A stretch of DNA of 64,000 bases from Nageia nagi (Eukaryota > Pinophyta): NCBI GenBank assembly GCA_050084985.1, contig JBITNC010000001.1, positions 129,580,001 to 129,644,000 on the forward strand. Reading direction: 5' to 3'. Made by a program: the position numbers and the translations under genes. The notes below the pieces were generated by a model. It ran no database searches. It saw only the letters and a list, made by a program, of their open reading frames with translations, and was not told the DNA's origin. Numbering within the stretch: position 1 is the stretch's first letter; each line of letters begins with the position of its first letter. Shown piece by piece: positions 33,625-44,110 of this stretch.

Positions 33625-34110
33625 TCATGAAAAGCATTTAGTTTTAATTTGAATCCTAGGATAATAACTTTTCGTAAAATGTGATGTATAATCGAAGACT
33701 ATTTTACCAATTTGAAAGCATTTTACTACTTATTCAAATATAACACCGCCATAGAGTGTTGTAGATATTTTATTTTTTCCACATTTTAATCATGTCTTGC
33801 AAAGTTGTATACAATTTATTGTAATGATTGGCCAGTCATATGGCCAAGCTTCATAAATTATATTCATTGCATCAATTTCAAATTTTTCAACATGTAATAA
33901 TCGAGCCATGTTAACATCTATTTCCAACTTATCTTCATTCATATAGCATTCATAAGCTCCCCCTGATGAAAGATTGGGTTTAATAAAATGCAATGTAATT
34001 TTTTCTTGTATATCACTTGGTAAGCACGAATGATTCCAGGGTGGCTCAATATTATTAATAAAGAGCATTTTGACACCTTCTAAGACATCCATTTCACTTA
34101 ATTGTTCTTC
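33625..34110 (-). pseudogene. Third copy of the unknown gypsy B domain (between protease and RT)
   Basis: Frame from 34,092. After PPWNHSCLPSDIQEKITLHF it reads GGAYECYMNEDKLEIDVN, FEIDAMNIIYEAWPYDWP, IITINCIQLCKT, a TGA, STTLYGGVIFE, a TAA, KIVFDYTSHFTKSYYPR. WP (W at 33,846) to DYT (D at 33,693) is 51 residues, the same as WP to DFS in copy 1 of the post-integrase frame, and the final F falls at the same place. The GW pair is replaced by GGAY at almost the same distance (the G residues at 37-39 residues upstream). This block lies in the polyprotein, so the domain would be released with pol in one case and made from a separate frame in the other. Family unknown. Confidence 0.65.
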
Positions 34111-34760
34111 TCTTATATTAATAATTTCTTATACTATAGATTCTTTCTCTAAAATTTCTTCATTATAATCAAAATTCTCTTCTCCTAAATTTCCTAATTT
34201 AGTAAGATTTTTATATTTATTTTGATAACCTAATCCCCTTTTATCAGTGGGATCTTGTTATCGTAATTCAATTATTTCTCATGGACCCTATTCATATCGA
34301 CCTAATCCTCGTCCTTGCGAATTACATTTGTTAAAATAGTTTAAGACAAATGTTCTTGAACATGGAGATAAATATTTCATATCATTATTGAAATTTCCTT
34401 CATATGTTTGATTGGATATTGTTGACACAGGATCTACTATTCCCACATAAATAAATATTGTCTGATTAGGTACTTCTCCTAAAGGTACTATTTGTCCAAT
34501 TACACTAGGTGATTCAGATAATCTTCCCATTTCTTGTGCTAAAGGTATATTAAACACAACATCATCTACGTCATATTCTCCAATCTCTAAATCCATTAAT
34601 TTAATTTTTACTAGATATACATTGGATGAGTCATTATTAGATGTAGTATTCACTTGTTTTGATGAAGAAGCTCCATGTCTTTTGTCTAAATTTTTAGCAA
34701 CTTTTTCCCAAGTATCTTTATCTTGTATAATTATATCATTTTTTCCTTGCATGACTTCAG
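34111..34760 (-). pseudogene. Gypsy B polyprotein linker between protease and accessory domain
   Basis: Contains a 154-residue open stretch (34,752-34,288) reading GKNDIIIQDKDTWEKVAKNL, VYLVKIKLMDLEIGEYDVDD, VVFNIPLAQEMGRLSESPS, NDMKYLSPCSRTFVLNYF and QGRGLGRYE. The next part is charged (EEILEKESIVQEI). No catalytic motif. The QGRGLGRYE/G-rich end resembles the glutamine-glycine linkers of plant gypsy polyproteins, but I cannot name a domain. Confidence 0.6.
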
Positions 34761-34769
34761 ACTGATTCG

Positions 34770-35300
34770 TATTTTAGTTCATTAATATGGTTGATAAATT
34801 AGGAGATAGTAATGTCACTTTATTTGGATCAAAAATTAAATTACAATATGAATAAGGATCTAGATCTTTAAACACACAATGAACTTTATCTTTATAGATG
34901 TATTTTAAACATCCATGATAAGTTGATGGAACACATTACATTTCTCTAATCCATGGGCATCCTAAAACAATGTTGTATTATATAATATTTCCTTCAATTA
35001 TATATAATAAAGTTTGAATTATTTTAGCCCCTACTATAATTGGAAGCACTATTGATCCCAAAGTTGAACACACTACATCATTAAATGCCCTAATTTGTAA
35101 AGAAGGAGCTAAGATAAGTGAATCTGATAAATTCAAATTTTTGTATGCAGCATTTGAAATTATATTTATAGTTTAACCTTCATCTATCAAAATTCTTTTA
35201 AATAATCTCCCATCCACTTTACCAATTATATGTAAAGGTGGATCAAGTCCGCCTGGTCCATCGTTATTTAATTTTTCTTATTCGTAGAAGGTGATACTAG
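34770..35300 (-). pseudogene. Gypsy B aspartic protease
   Basis: Reads GPGGLDPPLHIIGKVDGRLF, ILIDEG, then a TAA, TINIISNAAYKNL, then IVLPIIVGAKIIQTLLYII and NIVLGCPWIREM, CVPSTYHGCLKY. This matches plant gypsy retropepsins (VLID.GSS.NI......L, LGRPW.......PST.H..LKF). The active-site D-(S/T/G)-G is D-E-G followed by a stop in place of Ser, so it is inactive. The enzyme would process the polyprotein. Confidence 0.85.
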
Positions 35301-38261
35301 GTTGTTGAGATATCTTCAAACTTTCAACTATTGAAATAAAATTATCGGGGTTACTAACATCCACTTGAATTTCTTGTAGAATTTGACTCATAGCTTCCCT
35401 ATAACTCTCAGACTGTTGTAATAATTCAAATAAGGTCATCTTAACTGGAGACATTTTTAATTATCATTGAAGAGCACCTTTTATCGAAACTTTAGGTTGT
35501 TGTGGAGGAGGTATAGGTTGTATATTAATTGGGTTTGATATTGATTGATTTTTTCATAGATTATCCTATTTATTTTGATATTGTTGTGCTCATGTAGCTA
35601 TACCAATCATATGTATTGAATCATCTATAGCTCCTATAAATGGTATATCCTTATTATTCCATGTATAGTTCATTTGGTTTGGGATAATTTCCACATTGTT
35701 AGCCTGATGTGAAGGTAAGGGGTTTTGATATATCCCTAAATTTTGATTCGAAGGCACAACAGGATTATCCACATCTATTTTTTGACTATCTATCAAGTCT
35801 TGAATTTTATGTTGTAAAGTTCAACATTTATTTGTATTATGTCCTTTTTGCCTATGATAAACACAAAATTCATTCTCCTTATACCATTTGCTTCCTTTAG
35901 CATTAGGATTTTTAGGTTTTATATCAGGTAATGTAATCATACCATTATCACATAATTTTTTAAGTATTTCGGCTAATGGTTCTAATAATGGGGTAAATTT
36001 TCTTTTAGGCTTAGGTTCAGCATTTTCTTCGATTTTTGAAGATTGACTAGAATTTTTTGTCATAGCTATTTGATTATTTTGTGGTTGTTTACTAATGTTT
36101 TCATATTGATTACCCTTTTTGTATTCTTTTTTCTTGAGTTTTAGTTCTCCATCTTGAATTTTAACTCTTTCTATAACTACTACCTGAGCAATAGCTTCTT
36201 CAAAAGTTTTATGTTGTTGAATTTGGAGAACACTGACTATTGGTCTTAAACAACTTTGGCTAAATAATTTAACCAATTCTTCTTATGGTATTGTATAAGG
36301 CATACTAGTGAGTATAGCCCGCCATCTTGAGATGTAATCTTGTATAGTTTTATCAGGAAACTATTGTAATCTTGTAAGATCAGTAATTGAAGATCTTTTT
36401 TTTAATATTGATTGTAAAGTGTTCAAGAAATTGATTAGCCAATTATTCGAACGTATATAAACTATGTATAGGTAAACTATTAGACCAATCTAAAGCTTGA
36501 CTTGCGAGTGTCATCGGAAATATATGTAACATTAATGAGTCATCATTAGCTATCTGAGAGCTAGAAAATGTAAATTTTCTCAAGTGTTCTTTGGGATCTT
36601 CTCTTCCCTTAAATGATTCTATTTTAGGAAATTCAAACCTATATGGTAATTTCTTTTTTGGAACACTTGGATGAATAGGCTCATTGCAAATGTTCTTATA
36701 ATTTAACTTTTTAAGCCCTTGAACATTCATTTCTTGATTTATAAAATCCTTCATAAAGTCTTCTAATTCTTTATCGGTTCTACGACCTTGAGTGTGTCTA
36801 TGATATCTTCGAGTATTCGGATCCTTTTCTGAAATTGATCTTGAAGTGTAAGACTCATAGTCAAAGGAAACTCTGATGGTGGTGGAGGCAATATTTTAAG
36901 AGATGAATGACATCACAGAATAGGAATTTTAGGAGGTTTTTGGGATATACTTTTTCCATATAGATCTTTTCCTTTGTAATCAGGTTGTTTTGTTTGATTT
37001 TGGGTTTGTTCAACCCAACTTTTAATGGAATCTTGCTTTTGTTTATCATATAATTTTTGAAGTTCTAGTTCTTTATCCATTTCCTTTTGTAATAAAATGG
37101 CTATCTCTTTATCCATTGCTTCTTTTTTGTCTAAGTAAGGATCTTGATATCTTTGTATTTGACTTCCTTCAAGAGTTTCAGGTTTCAAATTTTTTATTTT
37201 TTGATATTCATCCCACTATCTTTGTTTTTATTTCTCCATATGAAGATATTGTTCCCTTTTAATTTTTTCATTTTCTAATTCTTTAAGTTGTAATTCTTGT
37301 AAACGAAGTTGAATCTCATATTCTTTATGAAGTCTTTTCTTTTCTTGTTCCAGGAACTCATTTCTTTCTTTGTTTACTTGTTATTGTTCTATGAATTTCC
37401 TTTTATCTCTAAGAAGTTTATCTTCCATTTCTTTTAATTTATTTTTTTGTTCTTGAATTTTAATGAATTCATTAGCTTTTCTATTTTCTTCCTTTAGAAG
37501 ATATTGCATCTCTATGGCCTTTTTAATATCATCAACATATATTTGCATGAATTTTTTAGTAGCTTTTGTTTTATATAATCATCGTTCTTTTAGTTCTTCA
37601 TAAGAAGGTATCTCTTCTATTTTGAACTTAGATTTCCTTCCATTTAATCCTCCATTTGAGGAATAAGATTTCTCCATTTGCTTCATTGAAGGAGCTCTTT
37701 GAAATAAATTACTCGTAGGTATTGATACTTCATTTTTTCCTAATTTGAGAAATTTATGAGAAAAAGAAGATCCCTCTTTTTGAATTAAAGAACTAACTCT
37801 TTGACCATCTGATAATTGATGAATGACTCTTTCATATTTAACTTTATATGGCTCAGTCTCTGGTATCGCTATGGTTTCGGCCCAAGATTTATCCTCGTTA
37901 ATTTCTAAGTTATCACACCTTTGATTTAGTTTTTCTACATCTCCTGGTAAACTAGAAGACATCTTAGAAATAGCCCTATAATTAGCTAGATGATGACAAA
38001 TTTCAATTAAATCTTCATTTAACACTTGCATTCTAGCCTTTGCAATAGGCTCCTCTATAATTTGTCTTTGCAATCTAGATTGATCATAACCCCAATCCCA
38101 ATCTTTATCTACATAATGAACTACCGTGGATCTGATTCATCTAAAGGAGGTGGCCTCCTAACTGAAGACTCTATCAGATTCATATTGTCTGGATCTATTT
38201 CTTGTATTTCAAGTGGGTGTTCTTGCATTTTTTTAGCGATCATACTTCTAGTTTGAACCAT
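35300..38261 (-). pseudogene. Gypsy B gag with N-terminal coiled coil
   Basis: ATG at 38,261: MVQTRSMIAKKMQEHPLEIQ, a typical plant gypsy Gag start. Next a hydrophilic part (38,073-37,579), then about 220 residues of Glu/Lys/Gln-rich coiled coil (37,560-36,913; ELQLKELENEKIKREQY). The Gag core follows at 36,754-36,200: FPKIESFKGREDPKEHLRKF, MTLASQALDWSNSLP, FEQ-like LANQFLEHFT. CVYHRQKGHNTNKC (35,864-35,821) is a zinc-knuckle-like motif of the C..H...GH.T..C Tat form. A Pro/Asn/Gln-rich tail runs to the protease. Stops are scattered (TAG, TAA). Length, near 1,000 codons, is long because of the coiled coil. Gag would package the element RNA. Confidence 0.85.
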
Positions 38262-40287
38262 TTTTTTTTATATATATATTATAAACAAACATCGTAAAAA
38301 GGAAACTCTATTTTTATCTTTTACATTATGTTTTCAAGAAAATAATTTAATGCACAAACATCCTATATGCAAACTTACTTTTAACGATGTGATTATCTTT
38401 TTTAACTTTTTCACATATTTTTAATGTCTACGTTAAATGAACGATATGAGTTGTTCATTTTTAATCCTTTTAATTTTCCTAGTTTGTTTTAACTAGTCAA
38501 GTATTAAACAAGGTAGGTTGGATAATCCTAATTAATGTTTACAAGTCTCTATGGCTTTTGGCTTGGTTCTAGATGAGTCTCTTTTTTGACTTCTACCTAT
38601 GGAAAAGTCACCTTGGTCATCACTTCCAAGTGTAACTGGCTCTATGGCTTCAAGCATGTTATGTCGGTGGGTACAAAGGAGTAAGAATTAATGGTTGGTA
38701 GTGACATCCAACTCGTTAATGTTCAATTATTTCTCTAAGGCCTCATGAAATGCATTTAAACAAGTAAAAATACACTTATGCATATTACCCTCCCAAACAT
38801 TCATGTCCATTTACTTATCTTATTTTAATGTGATACAATCAAAAGTTTATTTTAAGTGGACTTTGACCTTAATAAACCTTGTTGTTCTTTTTTAATTATA
38901 ATGTGATTCATTATCCAACCTCTTAATAATGTTCATTAACTCCTTCTAGCTGTGGAATTTTTACATGTGATAAATTTCCTCTACTTACTAGTCACATATC
39001 TCTTCGACCTCCAATGGAGTGGTAAGAGTAGACTTAGTAAAAAGCCATTAAGTGTAGATAAATTAATTAAGTGAGGTTCAATTACTCCTCCAAGAGTCAC
39101 ATATCCCTTTGACCTCCAATGGAGTGGTAAGGGTAGACATCTTTAAGAGTGTTAATGTGAAGTATATTTCCAAATAAGATGTGAATAAATTTTACCTCTT
39201 TCACTTAACTTATTTATGATCACATAGGATCGCTTGAAGTGCAAAAGTGAGAGCATACTTTGTTAAGTGAAAGTACTTAGTGTATTCAAATCCCTCCAAT
39301 TCATTAACCTTTTAATATGATTTATACTACCCAAAACTTGATTTATTTTCTTTAAGTTCATTCCTTTTAATGTGATTCATTTACTCCTTCCAATTGTGGA
39401 AGTATTATGTGTAGTAAATTACCTCCTCTTACTAGTCACATATCCCTTCGACCTCCAATGGAGTGGTAAGGGTAGACTTGGTAATAGGTCATTATGTGTG
39501 GATAAATTAACCAAATTAATGATAGTGTGAATGTGAAAGAAAAGAAGAATTAATTACTCCTTCTTATCAGGTCTATTCTGGTCACCTTAGATCGCATGAA
39601 GCGCAAAGGGAGAGCATAAGTAGACAAGATAAAAAGCATTAATGTGTACGTACCCTTCACCCAAAACATGAAAATAAATATATAACATTATACATAAAGT
39701 AAATTAATAAAAAAATACATTTAACCTTTTCTATCTGTTCCTATATGCATTCTAGGAAAAGGAATCACAGTCAAAAGTATCCTTCTATTTTAACAATATA
39801 TATATATATATTTATTTATTTATTTTATTTTTATTTTTTATTTTTTTTTAGAAATAACAAAAAGGAGACAAGACTACTTGGAGTAAGAGTCACTAGCATT
39901 TAAATAGAGATCGTTGGCATTCAATAAAAATGCTGACATTTATGATGAAATTGCCAACATTTAGTCTGGATTACTTTGTAAATCGCTAGCATTTCTTTTG
40001 AGTCATCGGCATCCGATTCCAATCGTTGGTGTTTATATAATAGACACACTATGTTCGATCATTGACATTCTATCAGAGTTGCTGGCATTTAGTTAAGTCA
40101 TCAGCATTCTATTTCAATCGCTAGCGTCTGACCATAAATTATTGGCATTTCTATAACAGATTTCCTATAAAAAGCACTAAACATAAAATTTAAAGTTAGT
40201 ATATGGAATAACTCAAATAAACTAGATAATAGAAAGGTAGAATTATTTTTAACATAAATAAAAACCTCCCTATCAATGATGGAGGTG
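38262..40287 (-). repeat. Gypsy B leader with internal repeats
   Basis: 2-kb untranslated leader. TCACATATCYCTTCGACCTCC plus AATGGAGTGGTAAGRGTAGAC occurs three times (about 38,993, 39,101 and 39,438). A second word, GATCGCATGAAGCGCAAAGG or a close variant, occurs near 39,228 and 39,590, and GTGTRGATAAATTAA twice. Nearer the primer binding site (39,885-40,155) lies the 12-copy TCGCTGGCATT cluster. No gene. Confidence 0.75.
39885..40155. repeat. Cluster of about 12 TCGCTGGCATT-type words
   Basis: GTCACTAGCATTT, ATCGTTGGCATTC, ATGCTGACATTT, TTGCCAACATTT, ATCGCTAGCATTT, GTCATCGGCATCC, ATCGTTGGTGTTT, ATCATTGACATTC, GTTGCTGGCATTT, GTCATCAGCATTC, ATCGCTAGCGTCT and TTATTGGCATTT follow each other every 18-30 bp. 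Variants fit C-to-T and G-to-A decay of one CpG-containing word. The same word occurs in both LTRs and before the antisense gene. Confidence 0.75.
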
Positions 40288-40307
40288 CCCTCCTTCTAGC
40301 GCCAAAA
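40288..40307 (-). other. Primer binding site of gypsy B
   Basis: In element orientation TTTTGGCGCTAGAAGGAGGG directly adjoins the 5' LTR. TGGCGC followed by a purine-rich run is a usual plant Ty3/gypsy (Tat/Athila-type) site. The tRNA is not assigned. Confidence 0.85.
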
Positions 40308-41333
40308 TGTTTACCAAAAAACCAACCCCTGTGAGCACACCAGACAAAATATTAAGACACATAACATATTTTTAATTGATCTTCTTGATGAACCTCAATT
40401 ACAATAATAGATCACTAAATATGTTGCCTTGTACAAAAGGGATTTTATTATGTTTTGTATGCCAAAATGATCTAAGATTGGAAATATGGATGATATAGGG
40501 TCACCGGTGACCCTGGTAGGTCGATGGTGACTGGAGTGAAATGTCGATGATTGATGTGGAATGTCGATGATCAGGATTTGGATGTTAGAGTTTCTGCACC
40601 CTTTTGTATTCATTTTCCTTCTCTGATCCAGTACCCACTATTTTGAATTTTTTGATTATCTTCTATCCTCAACACATCTCAACACCTATGGACCTTGCAC
40701 ACATGTTAAGACAAATCCATCAAACATACCTGTTCACAATGATAAATGATTTAACATGAAGCAAACATGACATAGAAGGAATGCAGTAAAGCCTAAAATG
40801 TCTTATGTCATTACAGTAGCATAACATTACTTTGAATTTGGGTCCTCCATTGCTTTGTTTTGGCTTGTATTTATAGATTTTTGGGTGAGATTTTCCAAGG
40901 CTAGTAAGGGGGAGTTAAAGCTTATCATAGCAAAGGAGGTTGGAGTCAAATGCCACCGTAGGTCATAAGTAACCCCCGTATCTACAATATCTCAGAAGAA
41001 TGAGATGTTACAACTTTGTTTTACTATTTTTGGTTTCTATTTGGCTATTACAGAGTCGCCAACGATTACTAGGCGGACGTCAACGATCATTCTAAAATGT
41101 TAGTGATTGTTTTGGGTCGCTGGTGACTAGTTTTCAATTTTCATAACAATATTAAAATGATCACCAAATAGCCAAATTTTATCGAAAAGGGGTCATGTGA
41201 CCACTTGTTTTACATGTACTCGATGAGAGCTATCCAATAATATGGTTTTTAAACCTATTTTATATTGTCACACAAAGAGTTATGATTATTTCAATATTTA
41301 CTAGTTAAAAAGGGACATTTTTAGGTGTCTACA
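40308..41333 (-). repeat. 5' LTR of gypsy B
   Basis: 1,026 bp, from TGTTTACCAA to GGTGTCTACA on the + strand. Collinear with 22,849-23,875, with about 32 differences in the first 430 bp by eye, nearly all transitions. As the 5' LTR it should contain the promoter for - strand transcription; I cannot place a TATA box securely. Confidence 0.95.
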
Positions 41334-41338
41334 ATTTG
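41334..41338 (+). repeat. Target-site duplication of gypsy B (right)
   Basis: ATTTG directly after the LTR end, equal to 22,844-22,848. Confidence 0.93.
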
Positions 41339-42420
41339 TATTTATATATATTATTCATCTATATTTTGATTAATATAATTTTTTCTATAGATTATTTTTC
41401 CACTTGAAATTCATGGATGTATGACTTTACCTACTGATTTGGATATGCAATTGGTCAACTATCATTATTTCTAAGGCATTTCATGTTATTTATGATACTC
41501 TTCAATGAAAATATATAGTGCATTTATTATTATTTTGTATATTTTAATATAATTTAAATACATATTATGATTTTAATCATATTTTCATAACTAGATGGTT
41601 GAATTCAAAGGAAATACATGTCAATGAAATCCCAATATGGAGAAGAGAAATTGTGGAAATTATTTGTAAATTTGAAAAAAAATGCATACTGCTTTTATGG
41701 ATATACAAGTTCATCTATTGATCCACCTAGTAGATGATATTGAAATAGCAAGTGTTATGAATACTAGAAGCATGGTTTTTGTGAAAATATTTTTGAAAGT
41801 ACTTAAAGGATTTGTTAGACAAAATTCAAGATCAGAAGGATCTATGTATGAGGGATATATTGTGCAAAAGTTTCTATCTCATATTCATGATTCAACTCCA
41901 ATGATATGGTTACAAGTAGACAAATATCATGATAAATTATAAGGGGAGGTTTTAGAAATAAATGGTATATCATATGCCCTTAATAAAGGTACTAACTACA
42001 TTTTAGATAATATTAATATATAATAACTATTATGTACATGCAATTTTGATTCAATTTAATCAATAATTACTAATAATTTTATTTTTATGTATTCAAAAAA
42101 ATTACAGATCATGACATATATGAATCTATAAACCATTTTATCATAATGAATATGGAGTGTTGTAAAGAATGGATTGAAATGTATGAAATTAAAATAAGTA
42201 CAATTCTAGCATAATGTATTTTGTTCTATAGTGAACATCCAAGGAGTACACCTATACCTCCACATTTAAGAGATGAAAATTGGCCAAAAGAGTGTCCAAG
42301 ATCATGGATAAAGCAAGCTATTAAGGAGAAATTAGCTGAAGGTGTAGAAGAAAAAACCTATGAAGATGCTTTAAATATAGCTAATGGATGTAATTATGAG
42401 GTAATTATTCATTAATTCTT
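41339..42420 (+). pseudogene. CACTA transposase, DUF4218-like 3' part
   Basis: The tnp2 gene resumes beyond gypsy B. At 41,600-41,940: REIVEIICKFEKKMHTAF, MDIQVHLLIHLVDDIEIAS, FVKIFLKVLKGFVRQNSRSE and GSMYEGYIVQKFLSHI, matching the plant CACTA pattern (LE..FPP.FFD.M.HL..HL..E, ..R.LK.LK..VRN.ARPEGS.AEGY). Next, after an AT-rich probable intron (41,990-42,108), come a 42,121-42,195 segment, YSEHPRSTPIPPHLRDENWP, WIKQAIKEKLAEGVEEKTYE, ANGCNYEV, of less certain identity. 41,339-41,580 is mostly AT-rich and probably intron. Confidence 0.8.
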
Positions 42421-42957
42421 ATGTACCTAAGTTTTTTTTTTTTTTTATAATATAGATATTGTTAATATAGATATAATACTTGCACCAATATAACATTTAC
42501 ATAAAAATATACATAGGTGTTATATTTTCCTACAATGTGGGCATATGGTCAACATGTCAAAAAAGAAAGATATTAATAGAATGACCTTTAATAGTGGAGT
42601 GATGGTTGATTTTAATCAATTTTGATAGAAGGAAAAATACAATATGTTGGAGAAATTTAAGAAATTATACAATTTAATTTTAGATCATTCAAATGTGTAG
42701 TATTCAAATGTAAATGGTTTTAAGTATTTGTAAACAAAATATCAATATTTCATGACATACCTAGTCATTATTATACAATCAACTCTACATGATATTTACC
42801 TCAAGAAAAATAGCCATATATTTTACCACAACATTGTAGTCAAATATTGTTTTATCCAGATGTAGTAGATGAAAAGATGTTATTTATAATTGATTGTGAT
42901 CCAAGAGGGAAACATGTTGTACATATTCTTCATGAAAATGATAACAAAGATGATTAA
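42421..42957 (+). pseudogene. CACTA transposase, DUF4216-like end
   Basis: After a short AT-rich gap the frame gives VVFKCKWFK, then PYILPQHCSQILFYPDVVDE, KMLFIIDCDPRGKHVVHIL and HENDNKDD before TAA at 42,957. This fits the C-terminal domain found in many plant CACTA proteins (VLFKC.WFD......, PF.LA.QA.QV.Y..D......W). Several upstream residues are lost to stops and frameshifts. Confidence 0.7.
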
Positions 42958-43554
42958 AATATTACATCTACATTTGAGTAATTAAACATTATATGTATTG
43001 ATATATTTAGTGGTTTGAGGTTGACTTGCATATGAATTTGAATTATAGTATTTTATTGAATGTATTGTAATTTGTAGATTACTTTAAATTAATTACTCAT
43101 TAATATATTACACATATTATATGTATTTTTATGTTTAATATGTTCAATCAATTAATCCATATATATGTAATCATTCAAAATGTGGAAATGTATATACATG
43201 CTTTTGGTGTTCAATTTAATATTGCCATAGGATGGACATGAGATATTATTCATCAATTCTATGTAACGAGAGCACATATTAAATGCACATTATGAGAATA
43301 TGTCATTCAAAATGTTATGATTTACATGATTAAATGTCAACTCAATACAAGTGATGCATCAAGTAAAATGTCAAAAAATATATTAAATAATGTGTCAACC
43401 CATGCATGATGTAATATGTCAATAAAGGCATCAAGATGCAACAAAAAATGATTTTTAACATAGACTTGCAATCCCTAATGCTTAAACCATCATAGCATCA
43501 AAGAGCATTTTTTTGACACATTAAATGATGCAAAATTACTAAAATATAGTAGTG
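42958..43554 (-). repeat. CACTA right subterminal region and terminal inverted repeat
   Basis: Contains AAGTGATGCATCAAGTAAAA, AATGTCAA, GTGTCAACCCATGCATGATG and GGCATCAAGATGCAAC (43,350-43,445), the same words as the left end. The last 15 bases, read inward, are CACTACTATATTTTA. No gene. Confidence 0.75.
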
Positions 43555-43557
43555 TTA

Positions 43558-44110
43558 TTTTTGTAGGAAATCTTCTTGCTAGATTATTTATGCCTATATT
43601 ATATGTGACCCCAACTCCCATGCAACCTTCAATACAAACTTATCATTCATTGTCTATATTAGAAGTTCCTTAGTTATCCTAGTTGTAGCATTTGGTACAA
43701 GAACCTTAGCTTGCCTTACCTACACCTTTTCCACAATTAGCACTTCCTACACCTACCTCAAGTAGTAATGTGCAACAAGAAAATACAAATTAAATGAATA
43801 TTGTTGAAATGGAAGATTTAATTAGAACTTTATAAAATTAGAGGATAGCTAAATAGAGGGTGAATTAGAGGTGTGACTACTATGATAAGAGAGATGATGG
43901 AGGTTAAAAATAGGAGGTGTCCCTATCATGGTAGAGATCAACTAGAACAAATAGATCCACCAAGGATAGATATAGTATATGTATCTCTTAAGTCATATAT
44001 TCCTCCTTCTAATCATGATTGGTGTAGAGATTGCAATAAACCTTATGTCCATAATTCATGTCCAATCTGCCAATAGCAAACAAAGGTAGCAGCAAATGAT
44101 GGAGTTAGTA
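43558..44110 (+). pseudogene. Gypsy A gag, 3' part
   Basis: Continues gag after the CACTA insertion: VGNLLARLFMPILYVTPTPM, a Pro/Gln-rich stretch, then REMMEVKNRRCPYHGRDQLE and DWCRDCNKPYVHNSCPICQ ending at TAG (44,074-44,076). The C..C....H..C pattern (CRDCNKPYVHNSC) is the nucleocapsid zinc knuckle. A frame change exists at the junction. Stops in the Gln-rich part are TAG and TAA. Confidence 0.65.

Larger units (their letters stand above)
22849..41333 (-). mobile_element. Gypsy B: Tat-like LTR retrotransposon, 18,485 bp
   Basis: Two direct LTRs of 1,027 and 1,026 bp begin TG and end CA on both strands and are bounded by ATTTG on both sides. A TGGCGC-type primer binding site sits beside the right (5') LTR and a purine tract beside the left (3') LTR, so the element is transcribed on the - strand. 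In sense order: leader with repeats, gag with N-terminal coiled coil, protease, accessory domain copy, RT, RNase H, second RNase H, truncated integrase, a separate post-integrase frame with two accessory domain copies, a long spacer, and an antisense plant-mobile-domain gene. By eye the first 430 bp of the LTRs differ at about 32 sites, nearly all transitions, so insertion is old or decay fast. It lies inside the CACTA tnp2 gene. Confidence 0.95.
10065..43554 (+). mobile_element. CACTA (En/Spm-type) DNA transposon, split by gypsy B
   Basis: Left end 10,065-10,079 reads CACTACTACATTTTA. The right end, read inward on the - strand from 43,554, is CACTACTATATTTTA, a terminal inverted repeat with one mismatch in 15 and the CACTA start. 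Flanking triplets are GTA (10,062-10,064) and TTA (43,555-43,557), compatible with a 3-bp duplication with one mutation. Both subterminal regions share words such as CAACCCATGCAT, GATGCATCAAGTAAA/GCATCAAGTAAA and AATGTCAA, as CACTA ends do. Inside are a tnp2-type transposase gene on the + strand and a possible second gene on the - strand. Without gypsy B the transposon is about 15 kb. It lies in gypsy A's gag. Confidence 0.82.
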
